A program made the translations under genes and the position numbers. Positions 51,927 to 61,125 of a DNA stretch of 64,000 bases are shown piece after piece; within the stretch, counting starts at the first letter, position 1, and the number at the start of each line of letters is the position of its first letter. The DNA is taken from assembly GCF_013386165.1 (NCBI RefSeq), contig NZ_JACAOS010000003.1, forward strand, positions 1,034,343 through 1,098,342. The letters are read 5' to 3'. The DNA comes from Pseudomonas gingeri (GTDB taxonomy: Bacteria > Pseudomonadota > Gammaproteobacteria > Pseudomonadales > Pseudomonadaceae). Below the pieces are notes generated by a model. That model saw only the letters and a program-made list of their open reading frames with translations, was not told the origin of the DNA and did no database searches.

Positions 51927-53738
51927 TCAGCCCGTCTGCAGGGGAAAACGATCCAGGGCCGCCTGCTGGAAATAACGGGCCTCTTCCACCGGCCTGGAAA
52001 GAAAGTAGCCTTGCGCTTCGTCACAACCGAAGTGCTTGAGTATTTCCAGGCAGCCGAAGCTTTCCACCCCCTCGGCCACCGTGCGATAGCCCAGGTCGCG
52101 AGCCACGCCGATGATCGACTTGGCCACCCGCTGATGCTGGGCGCTGTGCTCCAGGTCGAAAATCATCGACTGGTCGAGCTTGAGGATATTGGCCGGGATC
52201 TTGTGCAGATAAGAGAAGTTGCTGTAGCCGGTGCCGAAGTCGTCGATGGCCACATCAACGCCCATGTTTCTCAACTGCTGAAGCTGCTCGATCACCCCGG
52301 CGCTGGAGCGCAGCCACTCGCCCTCGGTGATTTCAACTTCAAGCATCGCCGGATCGACCCCCTGAGCCACACAGCACTGGGCAATCACATCGGCCACATT
52401 GCGCCCGTAAAAATCCCGGGATGACAGGTTCAGGGATATTTTCTTGTCCTGGGCATAACCCGTGCTGGCGATCAGCATCACGACCCGCTCGATCACCCAA
52501 TCCGTCACCGAATGGATCAGCGAGCTCTTCTCGACAATCGGAATGAACTCCGCTGGCGAGATAAAGCCATGCAGCCGATGATTCCAGCGAATCAGTGCCT
52601 CGGCACTGACATGCCCACCATCGCTCAAGGAGAAGCGCGGCTGATAGACCAGGAACACGTCGTTGGACTTCAAGGCCGGCGTGATATCCGGCAGCAGGCT
52701 GAACAGGCGGCGAAAAGCCACATCGTCCTGATGGTTGTAATAGGCGTAAGGCTGGGCTTTCTGGCGAGCGCTCTCCAGGGCGAACAGGGCCTTGCGCAAC
52801 AGCTCCCGAGCCGTTTCCGCGCCGCCCTCGAACTCCAGCAGCCCGGCACAGACCGTAGGCACCATCGGCAGATTTTCACTGATGGGCGCCCGACGCAGCC
52901 AATCCACCAGCCGCGGTAAAAAGCCCCGCGCTTCGTTGGCGTCCATCTGCATGGTGAAGGCAAAGCCCTTGACCATCACGTGATAGATCTTGATCCCGGT
53001 GCCGATAAATGCCTGGATCCGCGAGGCCATATCCCGCAGGACCGCTTCAAAGGGCAACATGCCCTCCGCCACCGTCAGGCGATGGGCCCAATCGGTGTCC
53101 AGGGCATCGACCGTCACCAGCACCCGCTTGCGCGTTTCGCCGGTCTGGATCAAGCCCTGCAGATCGGAGAGGAATTGCGTGCGGTTGGACAAGCCGCTGA
53201 CCGCGTCCACACGCTTGAGCAGGTGCTGGCGCTCGATCAGTTGCATGATCAGCGCGGCGAAATCTTCCAGGGCCGCGTGGTCGTCCGGGGTCAGGCTGTG
53301 GGAAACCGTATCGAGGATACAGACGCTGCCAATGGCGTAGCCGCCGTCGGTGCGCAAGGGCGCACCGGCATAAAACGTCAGGGCATCGCTGCCCTTGACC
53401 AGGGGAAAATCGGCAAAGCGCGGGTCCAGACAGGCGTTGTCGACCACAAAGACGCCGTTTTGACGGATGGTATGAGCACAGAACGACAGTTCCAGCTCCG
53501 GTGCGTCCTGACCGGAAAAACCAGTAGTGGCCAGGAACCACTGACGATCCTGGTCGATCAGGCTGACAATCGCCACCGGCGCCTTAAAGCGCGAGGCGAC
53601 CAACCGGCAGATCCGCTCGAAACCCTCTTCGCGGGCCACGTCCATCAGATCGAAGGCATGCAGGGCGGCCAGCCGCTCCTCTTCTTCGCGATCACGTAAC
53701 AACATCTGCTCAACTGTCGTGAGTTTTTTCATCCGCAC
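51927..53738 (-). CDS. GAF-GGDEF(degenerate)-EAL cyclic di-GMP protein
   Basis: The product is 603 aa, with no membrane segment. GAF domain about 30-180 (FKAPVAIVSLIDQDRQWFLA). Then a GGDEF-like domain whose active site is lost (HVMVKGFAFTM in place of GGDEF). EAL domain about 350-595 keeps ALIRW, NLSSRDF, EITEGEW, DDFGTGYSNF, KLDQSM, EGVES and QGYFLSRP. Likely a c-di-GMP phosphodiesterase with GAF sensing and a nucleotide-binding or purely structural GGDEF. Start at 53738; the ATG at 53732 is an alternative. Confidence 0.88.
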   Translation of the reverse strand: MRMKKLTTVEQMLLRDREEEERLAALHAFDLMDVAREEGFERICRLVASRFKAPVAIVSLIDQDRQWFLATTGFSGQDAPELELSFCAHTIRQNGVFVVDNACLDPRFADFPLVKGSDALTFYAGAPLRTDGGYAIGSVCILDTVSHSLTPDDHAALEDFAALIMQLIERQHLLKRVDAVSGLSNRTQFLSDLQGLIQTGETRKRVLVTVDALDTDWAHRLTVAEGMLPFEAVLRDMASRIQAFIGTGIKIYHVMVKGFAFTMQMDANEARGFLPRLVDWLRRAPISENLPMVPTVCAGLLEFEGGAETARELLRKALFALESARQKAQPYAYYNHQDDVAFRRLFSLLPDITPALKSNDVFLVYQPRFSLSDGGHVSAEALIRWNHRLHGFISPAEFIPIVEKSSLIHSVTDWVIERVVMLIASTGYAQDKKISLNLSSRDFYGRNVADVIAQCCVAQGVDPAMLEVEITEGEWLRSSAGVIEQLQQLRNMGVDVAIDDFGTGYSNFSYLHKIPANILKLDQSMIFDLEHSAQHQRVAKSIIGVARDLGYRTVAEGVESFGCLEILKHFGCDEAQGYFLSRPVEEARYFQQAALDRFPLQTG

Positions 53739-53866
53739 CCGTTGTCGTCAATCAGATTCATTCCGCCGGCCATGGGTAGATGGCCTTTTGCCGCTAATCA
53801 TTACGCGGGCACCGAATAATATCCAGATATATAAGACCGGCGTCTGACAGAACGCTCACGAAGCTT

Positions 53867-53910
53867 GCAGGAGCCGACAATCGCGCATCGACCGACCACT
53901 CCTACAGGGT
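53867..53910. repeat. Second-class REP-like element next to the pirin gene
   Basis: GCAGGAGCCGACAATCGCGC-ATCGACCGACCACTCCTACA. It overlaps the 3' end of the pirin gene by a base or two. Related to copies at 43014 and 46286. Confidence 0.55.
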
Positions 53911-54764
53911 TACAGGCGACCTTCTTCGCGCAAACGTCGGCCAATCCGCAAGATCTCGGCCTCGCCCTGGGCCAGTGCCGTGGCGCTACTATGCACCGAG
54001 TAGTTGCCCAGCACCAGTTCGTGGGGATGCTTGCGCGCGGAGCCGAGCACAAAGAGGGTTTCACCCCGGGCCACCAACTCGATCGCCTCCTCGCCCTCCT
54101 CGAAGATCGCCAATTCACCTTCACCCAGCGGCTTACCGGCGGCTCCGGCATGAAGCTCGCCGATATCCACCGCCAGCCAACCGACGGTGTGACCGGCCGG
54201 TGGCGTGTAGGTCCAACGCTCACCGTCTTTCAAGCGCACGGCCAGGTAGTTCATCGGCGCGGGAGCGGCAATCAGGCTTTGGGCCGCGCCATAACGCCCC
54301 AACAGCACCCGCGCCGGTCCTTCCTGCGGCACCTGTGTCGGAGCCAGGTATTGGCTGAGGGCCGGAGCATTCTCAGCGGCCGCCGGTAATGCCACCCAGA
54401 GCTGAAAACCGCGCACGTGCTTGACCTCGGGGGCGATTGAGCCGGTATGCCAGACACCGTTACCCGCCTGCATCCACTCGACCCCGCCGGCCAGCAGGCT
54501 GCCTTGCTTACCGGTGCTGTCCTCATAGAAAAATGAGCCTTCGCTCAAATAGCTCAAGGTGGCGATGCCGGAATGCGGGTGCATACCGAACCCCGGCTGG
54601 CCGGCCCGAGCCTGGAAGCGGTCGAGAAAGACGAACGGCTTGAGCCACTCGCCCAGGTCGCCGGGGCTCACCAGACGGGTAATCGACCCATGGCTGCTGC
54701 CATGGGTTCGGTGAATAATCGCGCGCGGCTTCGGGGCGCGGGCATTGGCGGTGCTGACCGTCAT
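53910..54764 (-). CDS. Pirin-family protein
   Basis: The product is 284 aa, a bicupin. N-terminal pirin domain with metal ligands in FGMHPHSGIATLSYLSEGSF and a later EWMQAGNGVWHTGS (His/Glu). C-terminal cupin (AIFEEGEEAIELVARGETLF). Bacterial pirins act as quercetinases or regulators. ATG at 54764 follows CAGGAGC; the open frame upstream to 54815 is not needed. Divergent from a LysR gene 156 bp away. Confidence 0.9.
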   Translation of the reverse strand: MTVSTANARAPKPRAIIHRTHGSSHGSITRLVSPGDLGEWLKPFVFLDRFQARAGQPGFGMHPHSGIATLSYLSEGSFFYEDSTGKQGSLLAGGVEWMQAGNGVWHTGSIAPEVKHVRGFQLWVALPAAAENAPALSQYLAPTQVPQEGPARVLLGRYGAAQSLIAAPAPMNYLAVRLKDGERWTYTPPAGHTVGWLAVDIGELHAGAAGKPLGEGELAIFEEGEEAIELVARGETLFVLGSARKHPHELVLGNYSVHSSATALAQGEAEILRIGRRLREEGRL

Positions 54765-54920
54765 GGGAATGCTCCTGAAAAATGATCGGATAAATCCCGG
54801 CAGGGCAATCAACACAGACGCGGTCCCGGGTCACGTGGGACGCAGTATGGAACGCCCGTTATTACTGGACTAGATGGCATAATTGGATTTTACTCATCCA
54901 TTTATACGAGTAATTCAAGC

Positions 54921-55847
54921 ATGCTCGACCTGAATGAAATCGCCATGTTCGTCCAGGTGGTGCGCTACGGTAGTTTTGCAGAGGCGGCCCGGCGCCTGGG
55001 CGTACCGGCCAATACCCTGAGCCGACGTATCCAGCAGCTCGAAGACCGGCTCGGCACGCGGTTGATGCAACGCTCCACCCGCAAACTGACGCTGACCGGC
55101 GCCGGTCATGCGTTCCATAACCGTTGTGCCGGGGCCGTCGACGGCCTGCTCGACGCCAGCCATGATCTGCAAGGTGGCAGCCAGGTTCCCAGCGGCCTGG
55201 TGCGCGTGGCGGCAACGGCCGACTTCTTCGAATTTTTCCCCATGGACTGGGTCGCAGAATTTCTCGCCCGTTACCCGCAGGTCAAAGTCGACTTCGTCCT
55301 CAGCGATGCCAAGGCCGACCTGATCGCCGAACAGATTGATGTGGCCTTTCGCGCAGGCCCCCTGCGCGATTCGGCGTTTGTCGGGCGCCAACTGCTGGGG
55401 CCGCGCAGCGACGGCCTGGTGGCCAGCCCCGCCTATCTCGCGGCGCGTGGCACGCCGCTGACGTTGCAGGAGCTGGTTCAACACGACTGCATCAGCGCTC
55501 CACACCCCAGCGGCCACACCACCTGGCGTCTGAGCAATACCGCTGGCGGCGAAGAAGAAGTACAGGTCAGCGGCCGTTTCAGCGCCAACACCGCCCAATC
55601 GTTGCGCAAGGCCGCCCTCGCGGGCCTGGGCATCGTCCTGTTGCCACCGACCATGGCCCGCCTCGACGTCCAGGCCGGTTCGCTGGTGCCGGTGCTGCCC
55701 GATTACCAACGCAAGAGCCAGGGCATGAACGTGCTCTACCCGAGCCGGCGTCAATTGCCACTGGCGGTGTCGACGTTTATCGAAACGTTCATGGACAAGC
55801 TCCATGGCCCGGATGGATGGCCCAAGCCCGTCCTCGACCCTGAGTAA
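54921..55847 (+). CDS. LysR-family transcriptional regulator
   Basis: The product is 308 aa. Helix-turn-helix in the first 60 residues (MFVQVVRYGSFAEAARRLGV, then PANTLSRRIQQLEDRLG). The effector domain starts near 90. Divergent from the pirin gene, which it probably controls; co-inducer unknown. Confidence 0.9.
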   Translation: MLDLNEIAMFVQVVRYGSFAEAARRLGVPANTLSRRIQQLEDRLGTRLMQRSTRKLTLTGAGHAFHNRCAGAVDGLLDASHDLQGGSQVPSGLVRVAATADFFEFFPMDWVAEFLARYPQVKVDFVLSDAKADLIAEQIDVAFRAGPLRDSAFVGRQLLGPRSDGLVASPAYLAARGTPLTLQELVQHDCISAPHPSGHTTWRLSNTAGGEEEVQVSGRFSANTAQSLRKAALAGLGIVLLPPTMARLDVQAGSLVPVLPDYQRKSQGMNVLYPSRRQLPLAVSTFIETFMDKLHGPDGWPKPVLDPE

Positions 55848-55887
55848 CCGGGCATCAAGCCAGCCGTGGCCGAATTTTCGCAGGCAT

Positions 55888-55935
55888 AAAAAAACACCCA
55901 CTGACCGGTCGCAAGAGCGGGCAATGGGTGTTCTT
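55888..55935. terminator. Bidirectional terminator between lysR and mqo
   Basis: AAAAAAACACCCACTG and CAATGGGTGTTCTT form a stem around a 22-base loop that itself contains CCGGTCGC/GCGGGC. A run on the left serves the minus strand, T-rich end the plus strand. Confidence 0.7.
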
Positions 55936-55970
55936 CGGTTCACTGAGCCCCGCCGAAGCGAGGCCAGGTT

Positions 55971-57617
55971 TTACAGCGCCATGTCAGCCGCTGGAGTGCC
56001 TTCAGCTTTTGGCTTGTCGCCCGCAGGTGCTGCAGGTGCAGCGGCGGTCTGACCGATCACCGGAGGCTTGGTCAGTTGCAGGATTTCAGCGGTGTAGTTC
56101 CACTCTTTCTGGACCGCTTCAGGACTGCCGTTCAGCTTGGTGCCGTAGCTTGGCACGATCTGGTGCAGCTTTTCCTGCCAGGCAGGCGTCGCGACCTGGT
56201 CCTTGAAGACCCGTTCCAGAATGGTCAGCATGATCGGCGCGGCGGTGGAAGCACCCGGCGATGCGCCCAGCAGGCCGGCGATGCTGTTGTCCTTGGCGGT
56301 GACCACCTCGGTGCCGAGTTTCAGGACGCCGCCCTTCTCTTCGTCACGCTTGATGATCTGCACGCGCTGACCGGCTTGCCACAGGCGCCAGTCTTCTTTC
56401 TTCGCTTCAGGGAAGTACTCTTTCAGCGCGTTGAAGCGGTCGTCATCCGACATCATCAACTGACCGGCCAGGTACTCGACCAGTGGGTACTGCTCGATCC
56501 CGACGCGGGTCATCGGCCAGACGTTGTGGGTGGTGGTGCTGGTCAGCAGGTCAAAGTACGAACCGTTCTTCAGGAACTTGGTGGAGAAGGTCGCGAATGG
56601 GCCAAACAGGATTACGCGCTTGCCGTCCAGGACACGGGTGTCCAGGTGCGGAACCGACATGGGTGGCGCGCCGGTCGAAGCAATACCGTAGGCCTTGGCC
56701 ATATGCTTGAGGGCAATGTCCTGGTTATCGGTGACCAGGAACGAACCGCCTACCGGGAAGGCGGCATAGTCGTTGGCTTCAGGGATACCGGATTTCTGCA
56801 GCAGGTGCAGCGCACCGCCACCAGCACCGATAAACACGAACTTGGCGTCGGCTGCGGTTTCGCTGCCGTCTTTCAGGTTCTTGTAGGTGACACGCCAGGT
56901 GCCATCTTCATTGCGCTTGATGTCCTCGACTTCACTGGACAACTTCAGCGTGAAGTTCGGCTGGGCTTGCAGGTGAGCGACGTACTGGCGGGTGATCTCG
57001 CCGAAGTTCACGTCGGTACCGATTGGGGTCCAGGTGGCCGCGATCTTCTGCTTCGGATCACGCCCTTCCATCATCAGCGGGACCCACTTCTTGATCTGTT
57101 CCTGATCTTCGGTGTACTGCATGCCGCTGAACAGCGGGCTGGTCTGCAGCGCCGCGTAGCGATCCTTGAGGAACTTGACGTTGTCGTCACCCCACATGAA
57201 GCTCATGTGCGGCGTCGAGTTGATGAACGAGTGCGGGTTCTTCAGCACGCCCTGACGGACCTGCCAGGAGAGGAACTGGCGGGTGATCTGGAACGACTCG
57301 TTGATCTCGATCGCCTTGGAGATATCGATCTTGCCGTTCTTGTCGTACGGGGTGTAGTTCGACTCGGCCAGGGCCGAGTGACCGGTACCGGCGTTGTTCC
57401 AGCCATTGGAGCTTTCTTCGGCGACGCCATCGAGGCGCTCGACCATTTCCATCGACCAGTCCGGCTGCAACTCGTTGAGCCAGATCCCCAGGGTCGAACT
57501 CATGATGCCCCCGCCGATGAGCAGCACATCGACTTTTTTGGTCTCGGCCGCGTGTACAGACATCGCGCCCATCGACACTGCCAGCCCCAGCAGCGCTGTG
57601 TTCAGTTTCTTCAACAT
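55971..57617 (-). CDS. mqo: Malate:quinone oxidoreductase with apparent signal peptide
   Basis: The product is 548 aa. FAD-dependent enzyme oxidising malate to oxaloacetate and passing electrons to quinone. FAD motif [19 protein letters not shown], and the conserved [18 protein letters not shown]. Oddities: residues 1-27 ([20 protein letters not shown], then VHAAE) look like a Sec signal, and the last 25 residues are an Ala/Pro-rich tail ([20 protein letters not shown]). Classic MQO is cytoplasmic and peripheral. The ATG at 57617 begins this signal; earlier starts lack support. Pseudomonads often keep several mqo genes. Confidence 0.88.
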   Translation of the reverse strand: MLKKLNTALLGLAVSMGAMSVHAAETKKVDVLLIGGGIMSSTLGIWLNELQPDWSMEMVERLDGVAEESSNGWNNAGTGHSALAESNYTPYDKNGKIDISKAIEINESFQITRQFLSWQVRQGVLKNPHSFINSTPHMSFMWGDDNVKFLKDRYAALQTSPLFSGMQYTEDQEQIKKWVPLMMEGRDPKQKIAATWTPIGTDVNFGEITRQYVAHLQAQPNFTLKLSSEVEDIKRNEDGTWRVTYKNLKDGSETAADAKFVFIGAGGGALHLLQKSGIPEANDYAAFPVGGSFLVTDNQDIALKHMAKAYGIASTGAPPMSVPHLDTRVLDGKRVILFGPFATFSTKFLKNGSYFDLLTSTTTHNVWPMTRVGIEQYPLVEYLAGQLMMSDDDRFNALKEYFPEAKKEDWRLWQAGQRVQIIKRDEEKGGVLKLGTEVVTAKDNSIAGLLGASPGASTAAPIMLTILERVFKDQVATPAWQEKLHQIVPSYGTKLNGSPEAVQKEWNYTAEILQLTKPPVIGQTAAAPAAPAGDKPKAEGTPAADMAL

Positions 57618-58026
57618 TCGGTAATACCTAGGATAGGTAGACATACAAGGCCCATGAAAACCACCGGCCTCACGTTCATGTCCCTCCTGCGCTGACTTTT
57701 TATTAGTCATTGGCTTCAGCTACGTTGGGTGACACTTGTTTTGTTTGCCTTTGATCGGACCCGGCCAATAAGCAGAATGGGTCAGCCCATTCAACCCAGC
57801 CCGTCAGGCTTTTTTCTCGACTCCTTCGACGTCCGGTCACCTCGGATAGGCACGCTAGACGCTTCCGTGCTGCGACATAATACCTCAGCTACGTGACTTG
57901 ATGAAAACGACTCGCCTTTACACCGAAAAAACCTACCAAGATTGTAGGATAAGCTGACTGTCGTTCAAGTGCTCCTGCCGTAGGAAATCCGGCATCATGG
58001 GAGCAGTCCGTTCCAGGGAGATGCCC
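57618..58026. other. Divergent promoter gap mqo / CAP-domain gene
   Basis: About 409 bp without a convincing gene. It has a palindrome AATGGG-TCAG-CCCATT (57776-57791) and a small CCTAC...GTAGG inverted repeat near 57931-57947. The CAP gene ribosome site AGGGAG lies at 58015-58020. Confidence 0.5.
57776..57791. promoter_or_regulatory. AATGGG-N4-CCCATT palindrome upstream of mqo
   Basis: Perfect 6-bp arms with a TCAG spacer, about 160 bp upstream of the mqo start. Function unknown; could be an operator for mqo or part of its leader. Confidence 0.35.
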
Positions 58027-58878
58027 ATGCGTTTCATACCATCGCTTATCGGTCTGGCCACATTGACGCTGGGCCCGGTTTTCGCGGCCAGTGCTGCCTC
58101 CACCGATCAGGTGCAACTGGTCGACTCGATCAACCACTACCGCAACCAGGTGCAGCGCTGCGGGAGCCAGGCATCGCTGGAACTGCCACCCCTGGCCGCC
58201 GACCCACGCCTGGTGCTGCCCATCGACAGCCCTGGCGACTTGCAACAGGCGTTGAGCGCCAAGGCCTATCCGATGGTCACCGTCCAGGCGATCAGCCTGT
58301 CGGGGCCACGCGACGCGGCGGCGGCGATGCAAGCGGTGCAGGAAAGTTTCTGCCAGGTGGTGCTGAACCCGCAGTTCGTCGATATCGGCGTCAACCGTGA
58401 AGGACGCGAGTGGCGCATCGTGCTGGCGCGGCCGCTGCTGAGCGCGCGCCTCGGTGACTGGCAGGCCGAAGGCCAGAAGCTGCTTGAGCAGATCAACAGC
58501 GTCCGCACGCAAGCCCATCAATGCGCTGGCCAGGCGTTTGCCGCGACCACGCCCCTGGCCTGGAACGCCGTGCTGGCCAGCGCGGCTGAAAGCCACAGCC
58601 GGAACATGGCCAACAACAACTTCTTCGACCACAAGGACCGCGACGGGCTCATGCCCGGTGATCGGGCTGAGCTGGCGGGCTACAACGGCCAGCTGATCGG
58701 CGAGAATATCGCCGCCGGGCAAGACACCGTGCGCAAGGTGGTCGACGGCTGGCTGGCCAGCCCCGGCCACTGCGCCAACCTGATGAATCCCCGGTTCCGC
58801 GAGCTGGGCGCGGCCTATGTGGTGGATCCGAAGAGTGATTCGGGGATCTACTGGACCGCGATGTTCGGCACCCCGTAA
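58027..58878 (+). CDS. Exported CAP-superfamily (SCP/PR-1) protein
   Basis: The product is 283 aa with a signal peptide (1-23, ending FAASA). A first helical/alpha-beta part (Cys pair C40 and near 118) precedes the CAP domain (about 150-283): LAWNAVLASAAESHSRNMAN, NFFDHKDRDG, IGENIAAGQ, VDGWLASPGHCANLMNPRFR. The metal-binding His/Glu of the CAP cavity are kept. Function of bacterial CAP proteins is poorly known. ATG 58027 has AGGGAG six bases upstream. Confidence 0.88.
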   Translation: MRFIPSLIGLATLTLGPVFAASAASTDQVQLVDSINHYRNQVQRCGSQASLELPPLAADPRLVLPIDSPGDLQQALSAKAYPMVTVQAISLSGPRDAAAAMQAVQESFCQVVLNPQFVDIGVNREGREWRIVLARPLLSARLGDWQAEGQKLLEQINSVRTQAHQCAGQAFAATTPLAWNAVLASAAESHSRNMANNNFFDHKDRDGLMPGDRAELAGYNGQLIGENIAAGQDTVRKVVDGWLASPGHCANLMNPRFRELGAAYVVDPKSDSGIYWTAMFGTP

Positions 58879-58889
58879 ATAGCCGGGGA

Positions 58890-59579
58890 TTAGCCCGCTT
58901 CACCCAGCCGTTCCAGGACAAAAGCCCTGACGTGGCGGGTCATCTGGTCGAGTTGGCGGTCACGTTGTTTCTCGGCATCGGTCATCGCCCGCTTGCCGTG
59001 TTGTTGCAGCAGATAGGCATGAATCTGTCGCACCTCGAGGGAGCGATAGATGGGTGCAATATCCAGCACCGCCACCAGGCCGTCGGTGCCGTGATCGCGG
59101 GTGTTCATCAATACCTGCGGCCCACGGGCGCCCAGCACCTGGAAACCCAAGGCCTCGAACACCGGCACCTTGCCGACGACGCAAGCCAGCTCGGCATGAG
59201 GGTAGCGTTCGAGCATCCGCTGCAGCATCTCCCGCGCAACACCTTGGCGCCGATAGCCTTCGCGTACCGCCATATAAGCCACTGAGCAGGCCTGCGCATC
59301 ATCCTTGACCGGCAGACACAGCAGGAAACCCACGACCTTCTCGGCATCCTGTGCATCGGTGGCGACGATCAATTCGACGGCCAGGCCCTTGGAGCCGTCC
59401 ATCGCCTGCATATAGAGATGCACTTCATAACCAACGCCGTACTGATACAGGTTGTAGAGCGGGTTGCTCGGCGCGATGGCCACCTGGCTGACATCGGTGA
59501 CGTAATCGACAACCATCTGCTGGACCTGGCTGTGGATCGACTCCGGGGGTGGGGTTTCAAACAAGGTGATCGTGAACAT
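58890..59579 (-). CDS. GNAT-family N-acetyltransferase
   Basis: The product is 229 aa. The acetyl-CoA motif is in MAVREGYRRQGVAREMLQRM (Q/R-x-x-G-x-A). The N-terminal region is hydrophilic and a charged helical tail follows (AMTDAEKQRDRQLDQMTRHV). Substrate unknown; it may acetylate an amino acid or antibiotic. Convergent with the CAP gene. Confidence 0.85.
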   Translation of the reverse strand: MFTITLFETPPPESIHSQVQQMVVDYVTDVSQVAIAPSNPLYNLYQYGVGYEVHLYMQAMDGSKGLAVELIVATDAQDAEKVVGFLLCLPVKDDAQACSVAYMAVREGYRRQGVAREMLQRMLERYPHAELACVVGKVPVFEALGFQVLGARGPQVLMNTRDHGTDGLVAVLDIAPIYRSLEVRQIHAYLLQQHGKRAMTDAEKQRDRQLDQMTRHVRAFVLERLGEAG

Positions 59580-59691
59580 CGAACATCGGGCTCCGAGGGT
59601 TGAGGCATGCCCTCGGCAGTCAGCAGCAAAGGGCCGGACATGATACCCCGTCTGGCCCAGGTCGGGCGGTTGAGCAACGCCAGGTCACCGA

Positions 59692-60066
59692 TCAATTACC
59701 CCGCCCGCCCGCAAACGACCACTCATCCGCCTGGGTCGTGGTGATCACCACCATCACATCCTCCGGATCAATCCCCGGCGCCACCCTCAGGCGCTCCACC
59801 AAGCGCCGATAAAAACGCTGTTTCGTATCGGTATCACGGACGCGTCCCGCCGTAATCGCGATCAACACGAAGTCATCGCTGCGAGGTCCGCCCAGGTAGT
59901 CGCGATCAAAGATCAGCTCACCCCGCTCATGCTGATGAATAACCTGGAAACGATCAGTGGGCGGCACTTCGAAACACTCCACCAAGGCCTCATGCAGGAC
60001 CTCGGACAACTGACGAAGGTACTCGGCAGACTTGCCCCGATGCAGGGAAATACGGGCGAAAGGCAT
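59692..60066 (-). CDS. Tautomerase-superfamily protein
   Basis: The product is 124 aa, tautomerase_2 type (MPFARISLHRGKSAEYLRQL). The amino-terminal Pro after Met, the catalytic base in the superfamily, is present. FQVIHQHERGELIFDRDYLG and a C-terminal DVMVVITTTQADEWSF are typical. Divergent from the LysR gene at 60177, its probable regulator. Confidence 0.9.
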   Translation of the reverse strand: MPFARISLHRGKSAEYLRQLSEVLHEALVECFEVPPTDRFQVIHQHERGELIFDRDYLGGPRSDDFVLIAITAGRVRDTDTKQRFYRRLVERLRVAPGIDPEDVMVVITTTQADEWSFAGGRGN

Positions 60067-60176
60067 ACAACCTCCAACAAAACCGTGGATTTGACGGAAG
60101 CAGGTTAACCAGCGACGATAGTTCCGAATATCAGATTAGACAGAACCCATAATCCCGAATAAGTGGATGATTCCCT

Positions 60177-61043
60177 ATGCGTCACCCCACCTTCGACCTT
60201 GATGTACTGCGCACCTTTGTCGCCGGCGTCGAACTCGGCAGCTTTGCCAAGGCCGCCGAGCGCCTTGGCCGCTCGACCTCGGCGGTCAGCGCCCAACTGA
60301 AGAAACTCGAAAGCCAGGTCGGCAGCGCGGTGCTGCTGAAGTCAGGCCGCGGTTTGCGGCTGTCACCGACGGGCGAGTCCCTGCTCAGCCACGCCCGGCG
60401 TTTGCTGGAGCTCAATGACGAGATTTTCAGCCATTTGCAGGGCGCGCGCATCGAAGGCACGGTGCGCATCGGTTTGCAGGACGATTTCGCCGAACACCTG
60501 CTCAGCGACGTGCTGCGGCGCTTTTCCAGAGTCCACCCGGGGGTCAGCCTGGAGGTCAGCATTATTCGTAATGCCGAGCTGTTGTCGATGATCGAGCAGG
60601 GTCGCCTGGACCTGGCGCTGGCCTGGGAAACCGCCGCAAGCACGCCTCACGCCACGCGCCTGGGTGAAACCCCGATGCACTGGATCGGCCCGCGCGAGCT
60701 GCCAATGCCCTCCCGGAGCGACGACACGCCGTTGCCATTGGTGGTGTTCGACGCCCCCTGCATCTTGCGCAGCCTCGCCACCCAAACCCTGGACCAGGCG
60801 CGCATCCCCTGGCGAGTGGCGCTGACCAGTCCGAGCGTCAGTGGCATCTGGGCCGCCGTCTCGGCCGGACTCGGCATCACCTTGCGCACCCGCATCGGCC
60901 TCCCGCCTCAGCTTATGGTGATTGAAAGCCTGCCGCCGCTGCCGATGCTCGGTTATGTGCTGCATCAGGCTGTAGCCGCGCCGACGGCGGCGGTCCGGCA
61001 ACTGTCCGAGTTGATCCAGGCGAGCCTCGCCGAACTGCGCTAA
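60177..61043 (+). CDS. LysR-family transcriptional regulator
   Basis: The product is 288 aa. HTH: LDVLRTFVAGVELGSFAKAA, then ERLGRSTSAVSAQLKKLESQ. Effector domain from about 88 (GTVRIGLQDDFAEHLLSDVL). Divergent from the tautomerase gene (110 bp gap). Co-inducer unknown. Confidence 0.9.
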   Translation: MRHPTFDLDVLRTFVAGVELGSFAKAAERLGRSTSAVSAQLKKLESQVGSAVLLKSGRGLRLSPTGESLLSHARRLLELNDEIFSHLQGARIEGTVRIGLQDDFAEHLLSDVLRRFSRVHPGVSLEVSIIRNAELLSMIEQGRLDLALAWETAASTPHATRLGETPMHWIGPRELPMPSRSDDTPLPLVVFDAPCILRSLATQTLDQARIPWRVALTSPSVSGIWAAVSAGLGITLRTRIGLPPQLMVIESLPPLPMLGYVLHQAVAAPTAAVRQLSELIQASLAELR

Positions 61044-61125
61044 CTGGCCGCCACGCCTTCAATTGCGTACTATCCGCCCCCTTCTTTTCGCCGCCGGCTC
61101 GGCCGGCTCGTCTTTCAGGTACGCC

